64,000 bases of DNA from Gigaspora margarita (GCA_009809945.1 WTPW01001072.1:70194-134193), one strand, 5' to 3'; counted from the first letter of the stretch, positions 45,947 to 58,445 are shown. Made by a program: numbers and translations. Notes: generated from the sequence alone by a model not told the origin.

Positions 45947-46422
45947 CATTATTTAAAATTATTCTTTAATTAAGCTTAATTTAGACAAAATTTAAAATTA
46001 TACCCTTGTGTTATTTTGCAAAATACAGTAAAAGTTACTACAAAATCATTATTTACATTCTTGGTTTTAGCACAACTGTATTGTGTAGCTACCTTATTTT
46101 TTGTGATATGCAAGATTAATTTTTAGAGGTTTATACAACAATAATAAATTTAAATATTTCAAATCAGAGTTTCTTATTTAATAATTATTTTATATCTTTG
46201 TAAATTATTAATTTGTCTTTGTTTTTAAACTAAAACATTAAATATTTTTGGATATAAATGACAAATTAGTATTAGCATTAGCAATTAAGATTAGTTAATT
46301 TAGTTTTGCTATTTCTTGTCTTGGTAAAGGCTGGCTCTATCTTCCACTCACTATTCCTAGTCAGTTATTGGGCTCTGTGACTGCTAGTATTGTTACTAGC
46401 CTTAAGTCCAATAAAAAATCTT
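45947..46422. other. AT-rich non-coding stretch
   Basis: No gene recognised. 46325-46400 contains GGCTCTGTGACTGCTAGT, a diverged relative of the tandem unit at 49075-49640. Confidence 0.4.
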
Positions 46423-46550
46423 TAGCCCTAGCTTTTATATCCAATTGGCCATATGGCTAATTGACAAGTGACTAATTAATCTTAGTTGTTGTCCACATGT
46501 TTAATTGACCAATTAGCCATATATTTAATTGAACATAAGAGCTAGGGCTA
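46423..46550. mobile_element. 128-bp MITE with TAGCCCTAGCTYTTAT ends
   Basis: Left TAGCCCTAGCTTTTATATCC mirrors right AACATAAGAGCTAGGGCTA. The interior has CCAATTGGCCATATGGCTAA words, also seen around 48960-49065. Confidence 0.65.
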
Positions 46551-48078
46551 ATTGGACATACATATATTTAGCTTAATAAATATCTTTATAATCAAGAATA
46601 TATATATATATTTGCAATAAAAAAAATTTTGTATAGTCTATATAAAATATATAACTTTTATATTAACTTGTAAAAATAGCTTTTAAAAAAGGCACAAACT
46701 ATTCTTAAGACTATATAGAGGGACATCAATAGAAAAGGAACAAATTTTTTCTAAGTAAAAGTTTTTGCAATTTAAGTTAAAATAATTTAAAAACTACTTA
46801 ACCAAATTTGATAAAAATTTTTTTATTTTAATTTTATATAGTTATAGAAATAAAACAAAAAAAATTTATTAAATTTGATATAGTAGTTGTTAAGATATTT
46901 TAATTTAAATTTTTAAAAAAAGTTACTAAAAATAATTTGTCTCTTTTCTATTGATGTCCCCCCATATAATAACTATTAAAGCTATTAAAAGTTTTAAATC
47001 AAGAACATTTGACTTATAAAATATTGGAATATTAATATCAAATTGCTATTATATATATATATTGTCAACAAAATATATAAATAATACTATAGTAGAAATT
47101 GTTTAAAGTAAGAAAATAGTATTTATAATTTGTTATATATAGATTAACACTTGGCAACAATTTTGTCTCTTGGGAATATGCTTAGTGTTGTAATTTTGTA
47201 GTTTGGTTAATATGCCAATTGAATTCCATAGAATAAATTAACTAGTAATATAAAAGTAGAATAGAGAGTAATCAATTTAATTAATGTGGCAGATTAAAAT
47301 GAAATCCAGATTAAAATGAAATATAGTATAAAATCTCGAAAACTAAATTTTTTTGGGGTGCATTTTTTAGGGTTAGGGGTTAGGGTTAGGGTTTAGTTTT
47401 AAAAAAAGTTATAATAAACAAGTATTAGTGGGTTTTAGAAGGTTAGCAGATTAAGTAGAAAATATAGATTTCATTTTAAATTATGATCTGTGAAAATTAA
47501 TGATATATATATAATATTAGTTATTGTATATAAAAAATAAATAATTAAAAATAAGTTAAATGAAATTTATAATTAGTAATAGTTAAATATAATAATTATA
47601 ACTTGTAGTCAATTTGGTATAAAAATAGAAAATAAAAATATTTAAAATTTATTTTCAATTTTTGAGTAAAAAAAAATATTCTTTTTTACTCAAAATATAT
47701 ATACTAGGAAAATAGAATATATTCATAGTCCAAAGGACAAATATAAAATCGAGTTGTTTTTTATAGTACACCTGATCTAGCCAATAAGTATCAGTTTTCT
47801 ATTGTTTTAATTGTTTTATTTTATGTTACACCTGATCTATCCAATCAGAATCTAGAATTTGTTAATACACAGACATTAGGTACTTTATTGCTCTATCTGT
47901 AATGTCCTTCAGACAATTAGTAAACAATAAAATTAATATTTTTATTGCATTTTGTCTTTTGGCTTATAACACATATACTAGAATCAGAGTAATATGTAAT
48001 ATTATAAAGTATATACTAGAAACAAAATGATATATAATATTACAAAATATATAGTTTACTATAGTATTTTTAATAATA
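46551..48078. other. AT-rich non-coding stretch with repeat fragment
   Basis: 47295-47470 is an inverted copy of 24268-24440 (part of the AACCGGTT MITE), including TAGGGTTAGGGGTTAGGGTT. 47760-47850 holds two TTACACCTGATC ends of the family seen at 19335. Otherwise nothing recognised. Confidence 0.5.
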
Positions 48079-48257
48079 CAATAAAACCTCTATAAGTGCA
48101 GCATCCCTCTATAAGTGCACACCATCTCTAAATGCATGCTCATATTTGGGCCCAATTTATATTACATGTTCTTTATAAATGTACTTTTATTATTGTTCTC
48201 TAAGTGTACAATATTAAAATTTGGTCCCAAGTGCATGCATTTATAGAGGTTTTACTG
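48079..48257. mobile_element. 179-bp pogo/Fot1-like MITE
   Basis: Ends CARTAAAACCTCTATAARTGCA (left CAATAAAACCTCTATAAGTG, right mirrored CATTTATAGAGGTTTTACTG) with TA on both sides. CAGTAAAACCTCTATAA is typical of pogo/Tigger-type TIRs, as I know them from other genomes. Confidence 0.8.
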
Positions 48258-49074
48258 TATTGTATTTGCAAAATTTTTAATTGATTACAATGCATTAAAT
48301 AAAATAAAACATAAAATTTTGCATTTAAACTTTAAATTATATAACTACAATAGTAATGAAATTTTAAAACAATATTATTTAAATAAGCTATATATACATT
48401 AATAACTCTAAAAACTCTTCAATTAAATATCTTCAGAACTTTTTTTTATTTAATTAACTGAATATTATTAAACAATAAACTAATTAATTTCTCATGTAAA
48501 TTTTTATTATATTGATTTAAGATTCTTTTAATATATAAAGCAATAGGTCAGAGCTCAATTTTTAATTAGTAGAAAGAAGTTTTAACCAGAAAGTAGGTTC
48601 ATTATTGTAATAAAAAAAAGGTTGAATTCTTTTTTTTTTTGTTATAAACTTGTTCTAATTGACTAAAATTTTATTATCTGAATTTAAATTATAAATTATC
48701 AACAAGAATTGCTTTAATTAATTATGGTGTTTATATACTATTTTAGTTAGTTTTTAACTTTAGTGATTATTTATTGGTTAATTGGTCTAAGTATTTAATA
48801 TAAATAGTTAGCTTCTTAATCACATTAGTCTATATAATTATCATCTGCTATCAACATTTTTAAATTATGCAGATTAGTATGACTAGATCAGTAAAGTATG
48901 GGTTTTCTATTTTTAATATTTGCTCCAGTATTATATTATTAGAATTAGAATTTTTTATATTAAGGCCAATTGGACTTATAAAGTCCAATCAAATTTATTA
49001 GCCCTTTTAGCCTTATGTCCAATTAGCCATGTACAATTAGCCATGTCCAATTAGACATGTCCAATAACAACACT
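48258..49074. other. AT-rich non-coding stretch
   Basis: 48960-49065 holds a cluster of GTCCAATTAGCCATGTCCAA words. No gene recognised. Confidence 0.4.
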
Positions 49075-49640
49075 GGTGACTGCAGTGGTAGTGCAAGAAC
49101 CTATTAGTGGATAATTAGGCTCTGCGGCTACAGTAGCAGCACACAAACCTTAATAGTGGATAGTTAGACACCACAGCTGCAAGGACAATATTAATAGATA
49201 GTTAGGCTCCATAGTTGCAGTAGTAGTATACTTGCTGACAAAATATGGACAAATCCAAATTCAAAAAAAAAAATTGCTATTTAAAAGATTAAATCAAAAA
49301 AGAGTCTTAAAATTTTACAAATATATTATCTATAACAATAAGAATATTTACTATTTGTTTAAACAAAGATTATTAATAAAGTTTTTGAGAAATTAATTTG
49401 GGATGTATTTGGAATTTGGGCGCGAACAAATCCCAAACTATAGTAATTTGGGATTTTGCCAACATGTATAAGTAGCAGTGCAAGGGTCTTATTAGTGGAT
49501 AGTTAGGCTCCGCGGTTACAGTGGCAATGCAAGGACCTCATTAATAGATAATTAGGCTCCACGGCACAGTATAAGATCTTATTAGTGGATAGTTAGACTC
49601 CGTGGCTGCAGTGGCAGTGCAAGGACCTTATTGATCTGGT
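49075..49640 (+). repeat. Interrupted tandem repeat, ~55-bp unit
   Basis: About seven copies of a unit containing GCAGTGGCAGTGCAAGGACC, TTATTAGTGGATAGTTAGGC and TCCGCGG. Split at about 49240-49460 by an AT-rich insert containing AATTTGGGATTTTGCCAACA. GC-richer than its surroundings. Confidence 0.8.
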
Positions 49641-49806
49641 AACCCGTTATTCGATTGTCATCATTGAATAATGATAATGTAACAGTATGATCATAAGGGG
49701 TATTTGCAGACAAGTAACACAGGTTGGATATATATAATGAACTTGTATTACAAAATCCAACAATATTTTGTCTGTAATTGTGTTTGGTTTTCTTGTCCCG
49801 TACCAA

Positions 49807-50292
49807 ATGTCAAACGAAGATTTACGATTAGCAAAAAATATTAGCTCATCGGATGAAATTACTCATGTAATCGATGATTTCAGTCAACTAAATTTCATTA
49901 ATTGTCAAAAATTGGCAGATATGAATGATCCAGACGGAATGTATTGGCTTGGATATTGTTACGAATATGGAATTGGAATTAAAAAAGATGAAAAAAAGGC
50001 ATTTACATGTTATCAAAAATCGGCAGACATGAATGATTATAACGGAATGTATCAAATTGGTTATTGTTATTACTTAGGAATCGGTGTCGAAATCGATAAG
50101 GATAAAGTGTTTACCTATTATCTGAAGTCTGCTGAGGCAGGTAATTTCATGGGAATTTGGAAAACTTCCTGGTGTTACAGATATGGAATTGGCGTGGAAG
50201 AGAGTTATGATAAATTTTATAAATGGATTAAAAAGTTAATTATTTTATTTATTTATTTATTATTTTTTTTTATTATACTGTTTGTAATTTAA
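49807..50292 (+). CDS. Sel1-repeat protein, small
   Basis: 161 residues from the ATG at 49807 (MSNEDLRLAKNISSSD). Residues about 39-140 are three Sel1-like repeats: GMYWLGYCYEYGIGIKKDEK, GMYQIGYCYYLGIGVEIDKD, then GIWKTSWCYRYGIGVEESYD, each followed by KAFTCYQKSA or an equivalent. Sel1 repeats form alpha-solenoid protein-binding scaffolds. The last 18 residues are strongly hydrophobic (LIILFIYLLFFFIILFVI). This may be a real tail anchor, but could equally be intron sequence read through, because Sel1 proteins here often continue into a kinase domain. The same helical start and repeats occur in the two Sel1-kinase pseudogenes of this window. A kinase locus starts 1.8 kb downstream on the same strand, separated by a minisatellite. 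Confidence 0.75.
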   Translation: MSNEDLRLAKNISSSDEITHVIDDFSQLNFINCQKLADMNDPDGMYWLGYCYEYGIGIKKDEKKAFTCYQKSADMNDYNGMYQIGYCYYLGIGVEIDKDKVFTYYLKSAEAGNFMGIWKTSWCYRYGIGVEESYDKFYKWIKKLIILFIYLLFFFIILFVI

Positions 50293-50319
50293 TTAAGATT
50301 TCTTACACAATTTTAATTA

Positions 50320-52060
50320 TCAGGGAGTAAGCATAAAGGGCATTTATTGGTTGATTTATCAGTAATTTAAGCTCATAAATATTAATTATTTTTGTGTTGT
50401 TTTAGCCCGTAAGTATAAAGTACATTTAATAATTTACAAAATAAAAACAGCAAAACAAGTTCATAAAACAAGGACATAAATACTTATTTACCATTACGTA
50501 CAATCATTTCATTCACATTAATCATTTCATTCAGCACGTGAGTATAAAGAACATTTAATAATTTTAATACATAAAAACTGCAAAACAAGGTCATAAACCA
50601 AGAATATAAATACTTATTTATCATTACGTACAAATCATTTCATTCGCATTAATCACTTCATTTAGTGCATGAGTATAAAGAACATTTAATGATTTTACTA
50701 CATAAAAAAACAAACCAAGTTCACAAAACAAAAACATAAATATTTATTTACCAATATGTACAAATCATTTCATTTGCAATACTCATTTCATTCAGCTCGT
50801 GAGTATAAAGAACATTTAATAATTTTACAACATAAAAACAGCAAAACAATTCACAAAACAAGAACATAAATACTTATTTACCATTACGTACAAATAATTA
50901 TTACATTCACATTAATTTAGTCGGTGAGTATAAGAACATTTAATAATTTTACTACATAAAAACCGCAAAACAAGTTCACAAAATAAGAACATACTTATAA
51001 TGTACAAATCATTTCATTCAGCTTGTGAGTATAAAGAAATTCAATAATTTTACTATATAAAACAGCAAAACAAGTTCACAAAACAAAAACATAAATACTT
51101 ATTTACCATTACGTACAAATCATTTCATTTACTTAATTTAGTCTGTGAGTATAAAGAACATTTAATAATTTACTACATAAAAACAACAAAAAAAGTTCAC
51201 AAACAAGAACATAAATACTTATTTACTATTATGTACAAATCATTTATTCGCATTAATTTAGTCAGTGAGTGTGAAGAATGTTTAATAATTTTACTACATA
51301 AAAAGCAGCAAAACAAATCCACAAAACAAGAACACAAATACTTATTTACTATCATTTCATTCGCATTAATTTAGTCGGTGAGTGTGAAGAACGTTTAATA
51401 ATTTTACTAAATAAAAACAAGTCCACAAATCAAGAACACAAATATTTATTTACCATTATTTCATTCAGCGCGTGAGTATAAAGATTAATAATTTCACAAA
51501 TAAAAAAAAATTTCATAAACAAGAACATAAATACCTATTTTTTATTATGTACAAATCATTTCATTCAGCGCGTGAGTATAAAGAACATTTAATAATATTA
51601 TTATATGAAAACAGCAAATCAAGTTCACAAAACAAGAACATAAATACTTATTTACCATTAGTACTAATCATTTTTTCGTATTAATTTAGTCTGTGAGTAT
51701 AAAGAACATTTAATGATTTTACTACATAAAAACAGCAAAACATGTTCACAAACATGAACATAAATAATCATTTACCATTACGTACAAATCATTTCCTTCA
51801 GTAAGTGAGTATAAAGAACATTTAATAATTTTACTGCATAAACAACAGCAAAGCAAGTTTACAAAATAAGAACATAAAAACTTAATTACATTCGCATTAA
51901 TCATTTCATTTAGTGAGTGAGTATAAAGAAAATTTAATAATTTTATTACATAAAAACAGCAAAACAAGTTTACAACACAAAACATAAATCTTTATTTTTA
52001 CTATTACTTACAAATCATTTTATTCATGCTAATTTAGTCTGTAAATATAAATATTTTTTT
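50320..52060 (+). repeat. Minisatellite, ~90-130-bp unit, about 14 copies
   Basis: GTGAGTATAAAGAACATTTA recurs at about 50411, 50540, 50669, 50802, 50928, 51026, 51149, 51268, 51386, 51476, 51570, 51696, 51812 and 51921. Each unit continues ATAATTTTACTACATAAAAA, CAGCAAAACAAGTTCACAAA, AACATAAATACTTATTTACC and ACGTACAAATCATTTCATTC. Unit lengths vary by loss of internal segments. It lies exactly between the Sel1 gene and the kinase gene. Spacers are not unique, so this is not a CRISPR array. Confidence 0.9.
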
Positions 52061-52115
52061 ACATTCGATCTAAAATTTCAAAGTGTAGATGTCGAAATAA
52101 AACATTATATGTTAT

Positions 52116-55100
52116 ATGCTATATAGATATTCTCTCTATGGAAAATGTGCATATTGCAATGAAGATAACACTCAACCTGCATGGTGTCTATTATGTGACC
52201 CTGACATAGCAACAAGGTGGACAAGTAGAAATAAGGATATTGACAATTGCATGAAAACGTTCCAACTTAGAGCCTTTGCATATGAAGATATAATTGAATG
52301 GATTCCATTTGATAGGTTATATAATGTTAAAGAAATTGGGAAAGGAGGATTTGGTAACGTATATTCAGCAATTTGGTTGGATGGCATTCGAAAACTTGAT
52401 AGAAATTATGTAAGAGCACGTGAAGCATCTAGTATTGTTGCACTCAAGACCTTGTCTGGTTCTTTAAAAGAAGTGAGTTAAATAATTATTGGTACAACAA
52501 TTTTTTTAAATATATAATGAACTAATTTTTTTTTAATTAATTATAAAGTTTGACGATTATGTAAAATGTAATTTTTATGTTAGTAAGCTTAAGATATATG
52601 GATTAACTCAAAACAGTGAAAATAAATATTTGATAGTATTTCAATATACAGATAATGGAAATCTTTATAAGTTTTTAGAAAAAAAATTTCAAGATATTAC
52701 TTGGAATAATAAATTAAAACTACTACTAGATATTTCAAATGAATTATATTATATTCATAAAGCTGATTATATCCATGCAGACATTCATGGTGGTAATATT
52801 TTGCAACAAAAAGACATTAAAAATAATATCCGATCTTACATTTCAGATCTGGGATTGTCTAAAAAGCATAACGAAAATGATTCAAAAGATTGTATTTATG
52901 GGGTTATGCCCTATATTGCCCCGGAAGTTTTATCAGGTCGACCGTTTACAAAAGTTGCAGACATTTATGCCTTTGGAGTTATAATGTCAGAAATGTCAAC
53001 TGGACAAAGACCATTTGATGGTTATCAATTTAATATTGAACTCGCATTAAGTATTTGCAATGGATTGCGCCCTGAATTTGCACCTGGAACTCCTGAATAT
53101 TTTATTAAATTAGCTAAGAAGTGCATGGATCCTTATTCAGAAAATCGACCATTAGCTATTGAAGTTTTATATACACTTCGATCGTGGATCGAAAGTATAG
53201 AAGGGTTAGATGATGATGAAATTAAAAAGCAATTCTTGGATGCGGATAATTTAATTAAAGATTTACCAGCTATTTCACCAAGTCATCCGGATCATATGTA
53301 TACTTCCAAAAGTATTGATACGCAAATAATAGTGGGTGGACTTAAAGGTACATTGTTTATTTAATGTATTACTGTAGTATTTAATATTGTAAAATATATA
53401 TATATTGTTTTTATTTAGGTTATGGAACATGTGAACATTGTAGTCAGAATAACACAAACGAAGCATGGTGTCAAACATGCGATCCCAAAATGGAGACTCA
53501 AGGATGGACAAGCGGAAATGAGAATGTTGATAATTTCATTAAAGAATTTCAACTTAAGGCCTTAGCATATACGAAGGTAATTGAATGGATTCCATTTGAT
53601 AGACTAAATATTATTCAAAAAATTGGTAAAGGAGGATTTGGATCTGTATATTCTGCAACTTGGTTGGATGGGATACGAAAAATTGATTATGTTAATGAGT
53701 GTTATGTGAGAACACGTGAATCATCTAGTGAAGTTGCACTTAAAACATTGCCTTCTTTTGAAGAAAACCTTCTTCTCAGCTTAAAAGAGGTAAATTAAAT
53801 TTATAATCATCGCTGAAACTAGTTAAATGCTGAAATTTGTGATCTCTATTTGAACGCATAATATAACTACTTATACTTTCCTATTAACAACCCCAATTCT
53901 AATTTGATCTAACCGAAAAAATGTCCAAATATTTTAATTTTTTATAACAAATTTCAGCGTTTACAATTCTAGCATTAAGACATAACAACATATATTAATT
54001 CATTCATATAAATTTAATAGTTCAACAATCATATAAAATGTAGTTTAATGGGTATCAAGTTGAAGATTTATGGCCTAACTCAGGATGAAAAAACTAAAGA
54101 ATACATGATGGTAGCACAGTATGCCGATAATGGAAGTCTTTGTGAATTTTTAAGGACAGAAATTAAGAAACTTACATGGCAGACTAAATTAAAACTACTT
54201 GTTAGTATTTCAGAAGAGCTACATGACATTCATTATGCGGGATATATTCATGGTGACTTTCATAGTGGAAATATTCTATTAGATAGAAGTATGCGAACCT
54301 ATATATCAGATTTAGGATTATCCAGAAAAGTGGATGAAAATGTCTCAAAAAGCGAAATTTATGGAGTCATTCCCTATGTTGCTCCGGAAGTTTTATCGGG
54401 TAAGCAGCAGTTTACACGAGCCGCAGATATTTATAGTTTTGGTATTATTATGACGGAAATGTCGACAGGACAAAGGCCTTTTGATGGATATGTATTTGAT
54501 AATAAGCTTGCGTTAAAGATTTGCATTGAAGGATTACGCCCAAAATTCGCAAATGGAACACCTAATTGCTATATTGAATTGGCCAAGCAATGTACTAATT
54601 TAAATCCACGAATACGACCTACTGCATACAATACCTATAATCAAATTAATGATTGGCTTGATAAAATAAAAGGTTCAGATTACATAAACGAAGTTGTAAA
54701 ACGTAAAATTAATTATGGGCTTGATAAAATAAAAGGGTTTTATAATATTATAATACAACTTAAATACTGGTTTGATAAAATAAATGAATCAAAAGTCCTA
54801 GATGAAATTAAAAAAATTAAAAAACAATTTAATGATCTGGTTGATAACATTCAAGAAATAAAAATGTCAGATAACGTAGACGAAATTATAAAACAACTTA
54901 AAGATTGGGTTAATAAAATAAATGATTCAGAGGATGCAGACAAAATTAAAAAACAAATTAAAGATAAGCTTGATAAAATAGAAGGTTCCGATTATATAAA
55001 TGGAATTATAAAACTTAATATTAAATATCAGCTTTATGAAATAAAAGGTTCGGATGAAGTAAACGAAATTCAAAAACATGAAATTCAAAAACATGAAATT

Positions 55101-55523
55101 ATTTATTGGCTTGATAAAATAAAAGGTTCATGTGGTTTAGACGAAATTAAAAAACAAATTAAATATTGGCTTAATGAAATAAAAGGTTCAAATAATTTAG
55201 ACGAAATCAAAAAACAAATTATATATTGGCTTGATAAAATAAAAGGGCCAGATGACATAGAAAAAATTAAAGAACAAATTAATTATTGGGTTGGTAAAAT
55301 AAAAGGTTTGGATAATATAGATGAAATTACAGACCAGTTTTTGGAATCTGATAAAATAGTTAGCGAATTACCATTTAATTTTCCAACACATACAGACCAA
55401 ATGTGCACAAGTAAGATCATTGACACGCAACAAATGTCAAAACTATTAACTAGTAAATCTATTGATACAGAAATTCCTGAAGATAGTAAACAAATTAATT
55501 TGATTATGAGTGAAGAATCCTAG
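52116..55523 (+). CDS. Tandem protein kinase, two TKL-like modules plus repeat tail
   Basis: Best model joins 52116-52472, 52549-53347, 53419-53789 and 54021-55523: 3030 nt, 1009 residues, with all three introns starting GT and ending AG. Module 1: Cys 11, 14, 24, 27 (CxxC pair), glycine loop IGKGGFG 74-80, Lys111, catalytic HAD 195-197 with Asn202, DLG 219-221, APE 243-245. Module 2 repeats the plan: Cys 390, 393, 403, 406, loop 454-460, Lys494, HGD 586-588 with Asn593, DLG 606-608, APE 630-632. Both have the key Lys and Asp residues but no Arg before the catalytic Asp (non-RD) and Leu in place of Phe of DFG. Each module ends with a SKxIDTQ tail. In module 2 a WLDKIKG-type helical unit is amplified to 11 copies (about 720-940). 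The ATG at 52116 is uncertain: a TATATAG acceptor-like site at 52117-52123 could join an upstream exon. The alternative is two genes, the first ending at 53364. Confidence 0.8.
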
Positions 55524-56018
55524 CATTAAAATTAGATACTTGTGAGAGAAATAAATAAGATCTCTTTATATTCTTTATATGATTTAGTGGTGGAAAATAA
55601 TATCTTGTAAATCGTAACGAACTCTATGTAATAGTCTAAAATATTCCTTAGTTATCTGAATTTATTAAAATAATTATGTTCTAAAAATGATTATTACAAA
55701 ACGTGCTAAAAAAAATTTTATTTATTAAACACAATTTAATAAGATAAAAAAATGACATTAACAACTATAAGATTTTATCTTTGGTTATTTCGAATTTGCT
55801 TAATAAGCATTTTAAATTGATAGATTATCTTTTTGTGCATTCCCGTTGGTCGATTGCTAAATACTGAAATAAAATGTAAATGAAATGATTTTGTATGTAA
55901 TGTAAGTAGTTTAGATATTCATGATCTTTGTTGTTAACATGTTAATAATAATATAAGTGGTTTTTTAACTTACTAACTAAATCAATGTGAATAAAATGAT
56001 TTCTATGTAGTTTGGTAA
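55524..56018. other. 3' flank of the tandem kinase gene
   Basis: AT-rich. Contains possible polyadenylation words (AATAAA, AATAAG) at about 55547-55660. No other gene recognised. Confidence 0.4.
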
Positions 56019-56161
56019 GGCGGCATCCACAATTTACGTTAAACCAGTACTGTATTGTATAAAAATAAGGATCTTGAAGATAATGCTATATAGTATTATG
56101 TTTGTATTATCTTTAAGATCTCTATAACAATACTGGTTTAACGTAAATTGTGGATGCTGCC
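56019..56161. mobile_element. 143-bp palindromic MITE, TAA duplication
   Basis: Inverted ends GGCGGCATCCACAATTTACG and mirror; the two halves pair over nearly the whole length, with AAGATAATGCTATATAGTAT near the centre. TAA on both sides (56016-56018, 56162-56164). Ends resemble the element at 31321. Confidence 0.85.
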
Positions 56162-56164
56162 TAA

Positions 56165-56618
56165 ATAGGTATTTATAGGGTGTTCTCAAGCCTTATTCTT
56201 GATGCGAAACTAGATATATGATATGACAAAAGGCATTATTTTAAATCTATGGAGCTAAATTTTAGTAACAAAAACCAATTCATCAACAAACGCACATTAT
56301 TTCTGATAGAAGATATCGAAGAGAACAAAAGACAAGTTCCTAATAATGCAACACTTAAAACTTTTCAATTTATTGAAAATTTTAAACTGTAGCTTCTTTT
56401 TGTTACGCCATACAATTCTTTTGTCACGAAAATTGCTGTAAAAAAATAAATTCTAAATGTGCTGAAGCGATTTTTTGAACATTAGTCTTTGTTAGTAAAT
56501 ACCCGCAGTTTTGTCACACCCCAGCGGCACGTGTCTGCTGATCATTTGTCCTGTTGAATCAAATTATCATTTTTTACAAGAGGATGACCAAATTTCTAGC
56601 CCAGGTTCTATAGGCATT
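56165..56618. other. AT-rich non-coding stretch
   Basis: No coding frame or element ends recognised. Confidence 0.35.
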
Positions 56619-58021
56619 CTTTACTTAATGAATGGATATGATTTTATAACATTACATACAATCTGAATATTATTTATGACCTAAAATAATTTATTCACAA
56701 TACGACCCGAATATTTGAATTTACGACCTATAATATTTTTAAATCACAACCTGAATATAAAATAATTAAAATATTTATAGTCTGATTATTTTTTAATACT
56801 TTATAACAAAACATTACAATACAAACCTGAAGATTGCGACCTAAATATTTTTACATGACCTGAATTTATGGATCGAATGATACAACCAAAAATATCATGA
56901 CGACTTGGACATTACGAACTGACGGTTTTTAGTTGAATGGTTTAAAATTATTTTTTAAACATGAACAAGTTAACATAATCTGAATATTGTTTGCTATATA
57001 ATTTTTAGTTAAATTAGTTTTTATTCATCGATGGTCAGATCTTGCAATCCACTATTAAAATTGATTTTGTATGAGGATAAAATTTACTTCCTTTGCCAAA
57101 CATATCGGCGAATGATTTTTCAATGTTTTTAAGTTTTATTTTTGATTCGTTCAATTTTAATAAGATGGTTTCATCATCTTGCCATTTTTTAAAAATTTCA
57201 CAATTTTTCTGCCGATGGACGATTTTAGGATCCTTGCTCAACACTCTCTCATCAAATCCACATAATACGAAGCTGCTTCTTTATTAATAGGTGGCCGTAA
57301 ACCCCACAACATATTCGCAATTGAAGATCGGTTTCATTTTTTGATTTACCAACAATATAAGATACTGTTATCCCACACAAGACTTCCCACATGATTATTC
57401 CAAATGAATAAATATCAGAGGTTGAGAGTAATTTTGACCAGATAACACTTTTGGATCGATATAGGGTAAGATTTTTTCCTTTTCCTCATTTGATGACATT
57501 GAAAGACCCAATCTGTGATATATGCGTTATCCAAGGTATCTTGTAAACTATTTCCACAATGCAAATCGCGATGAATCATTTCTTGAGAATGAATTGCTTC
57601 AAGATCGGTAACAATGCAATGGAGAGTGAATTAAGTTTTTTTCCCATTCTATTTGTGACACATTTGAAAGATTTTGACATAAAGAACCTCTAACTGCATA
57701 TTTCAAAACAATCTATATATCTTTCATCCGGATGCCTTGATTTTCCATAGCATTTTAAGAATGACAAAACCCTGTTAACTATTGAGAATAAGTAATTAAT
57801 TAGTTTAGTTTTTTTTTTAAAAAAAAAATAATAAATTTTAATGGCTTACCTTGTTTTAATTTCTTGATTATGATTATGTTTTTCGGAATTATCAATTATA
57901 CGCCTATTATAACATTTTGTCCTTTATCAAGCCAACTAGCATGGTATATCAGTTGCAAATCCATCTTTGCCTATCCGCCCAATATTCGTAAATTCTTCGT
58001 AAGAAATCCATGATGTATAAG

Positions 58022-58151
58022 ATATTGGTCATACGATGAAAAATAACAGGACATTTTTTTCATCGGAGTTAATGTCACGCCATGTGCTATGTAGCAGCAC
58101 TTGGGTGACATTAACTGAAAAAAATTTCCTGTTATTTCGTATGACCAATAT
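58022..58151. mobile_element. 130-bp hairpin MITE in duplication copy 2
   Basis: ATATTGGTCATACGATGAAA, TAACAGGAC and GTTAATGTCAC at the left mirror GTGACATTAAC, CCTGTTATTTCGTATGACCA and ATAT at the right, with a loop around GCTATGTAGCAGCAC. Absent from copy 1. Confidence 0.8.
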
Positions 58152-58255
58152 TGATGTTATTGTTTATATTATATTCGCATGTGAAATTTTTTGGTCGTGA
58201 CATTTTGCATAAATGATGATGTAATTTTATGCAGAAATATCAAGGCAAAAAAATT

Positions 58256-58445
58256 GTCGCAGCTGATGCTGAAATTTGGGGTCGCGATTTGAAAATATAT
58301 GCCCTGCTAAAATCCACATATACTCTTTAATTATTAATTATAACCCTAAACCCTAACCCAACCCTAAAAAAAAAAACGGACAAAATTACCCCAAAAAATT
58401 TTTAATCAAAATAGGTCGAAATTTCAGCATAGCATTAGCTACGAC
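58256..58445. mobile_element. 190-bp MITE with GTCGYAGCTRATGCTGAAAT ends
   Basis: GTCGCAGCTGATGCTGAAAT at the left and mirrored ATTTCAGCATAGCATTAGCT ACGAC at the right. The interior has AACCCTAAACCCTAACCCAA. Related pieces lie at 24460-24690 and 2815-2890. Absent from the matching place in copy 1. Confidence 0.7.

Noticed and set aside
49768..49806. An upstream TTG start for the Sel1 protein
   Set aside because: TTG is not a usual start in eukaryotes; the ATG at 49807 precedes a family-like N-terminus.
50320..52060. Regularly spaced repeats that might suggest a CRISPR array
   Set aside because: The whole unit, spacer included, is repeated, unit length varies, and the context is eukaryotic. 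It is a minisatellite.
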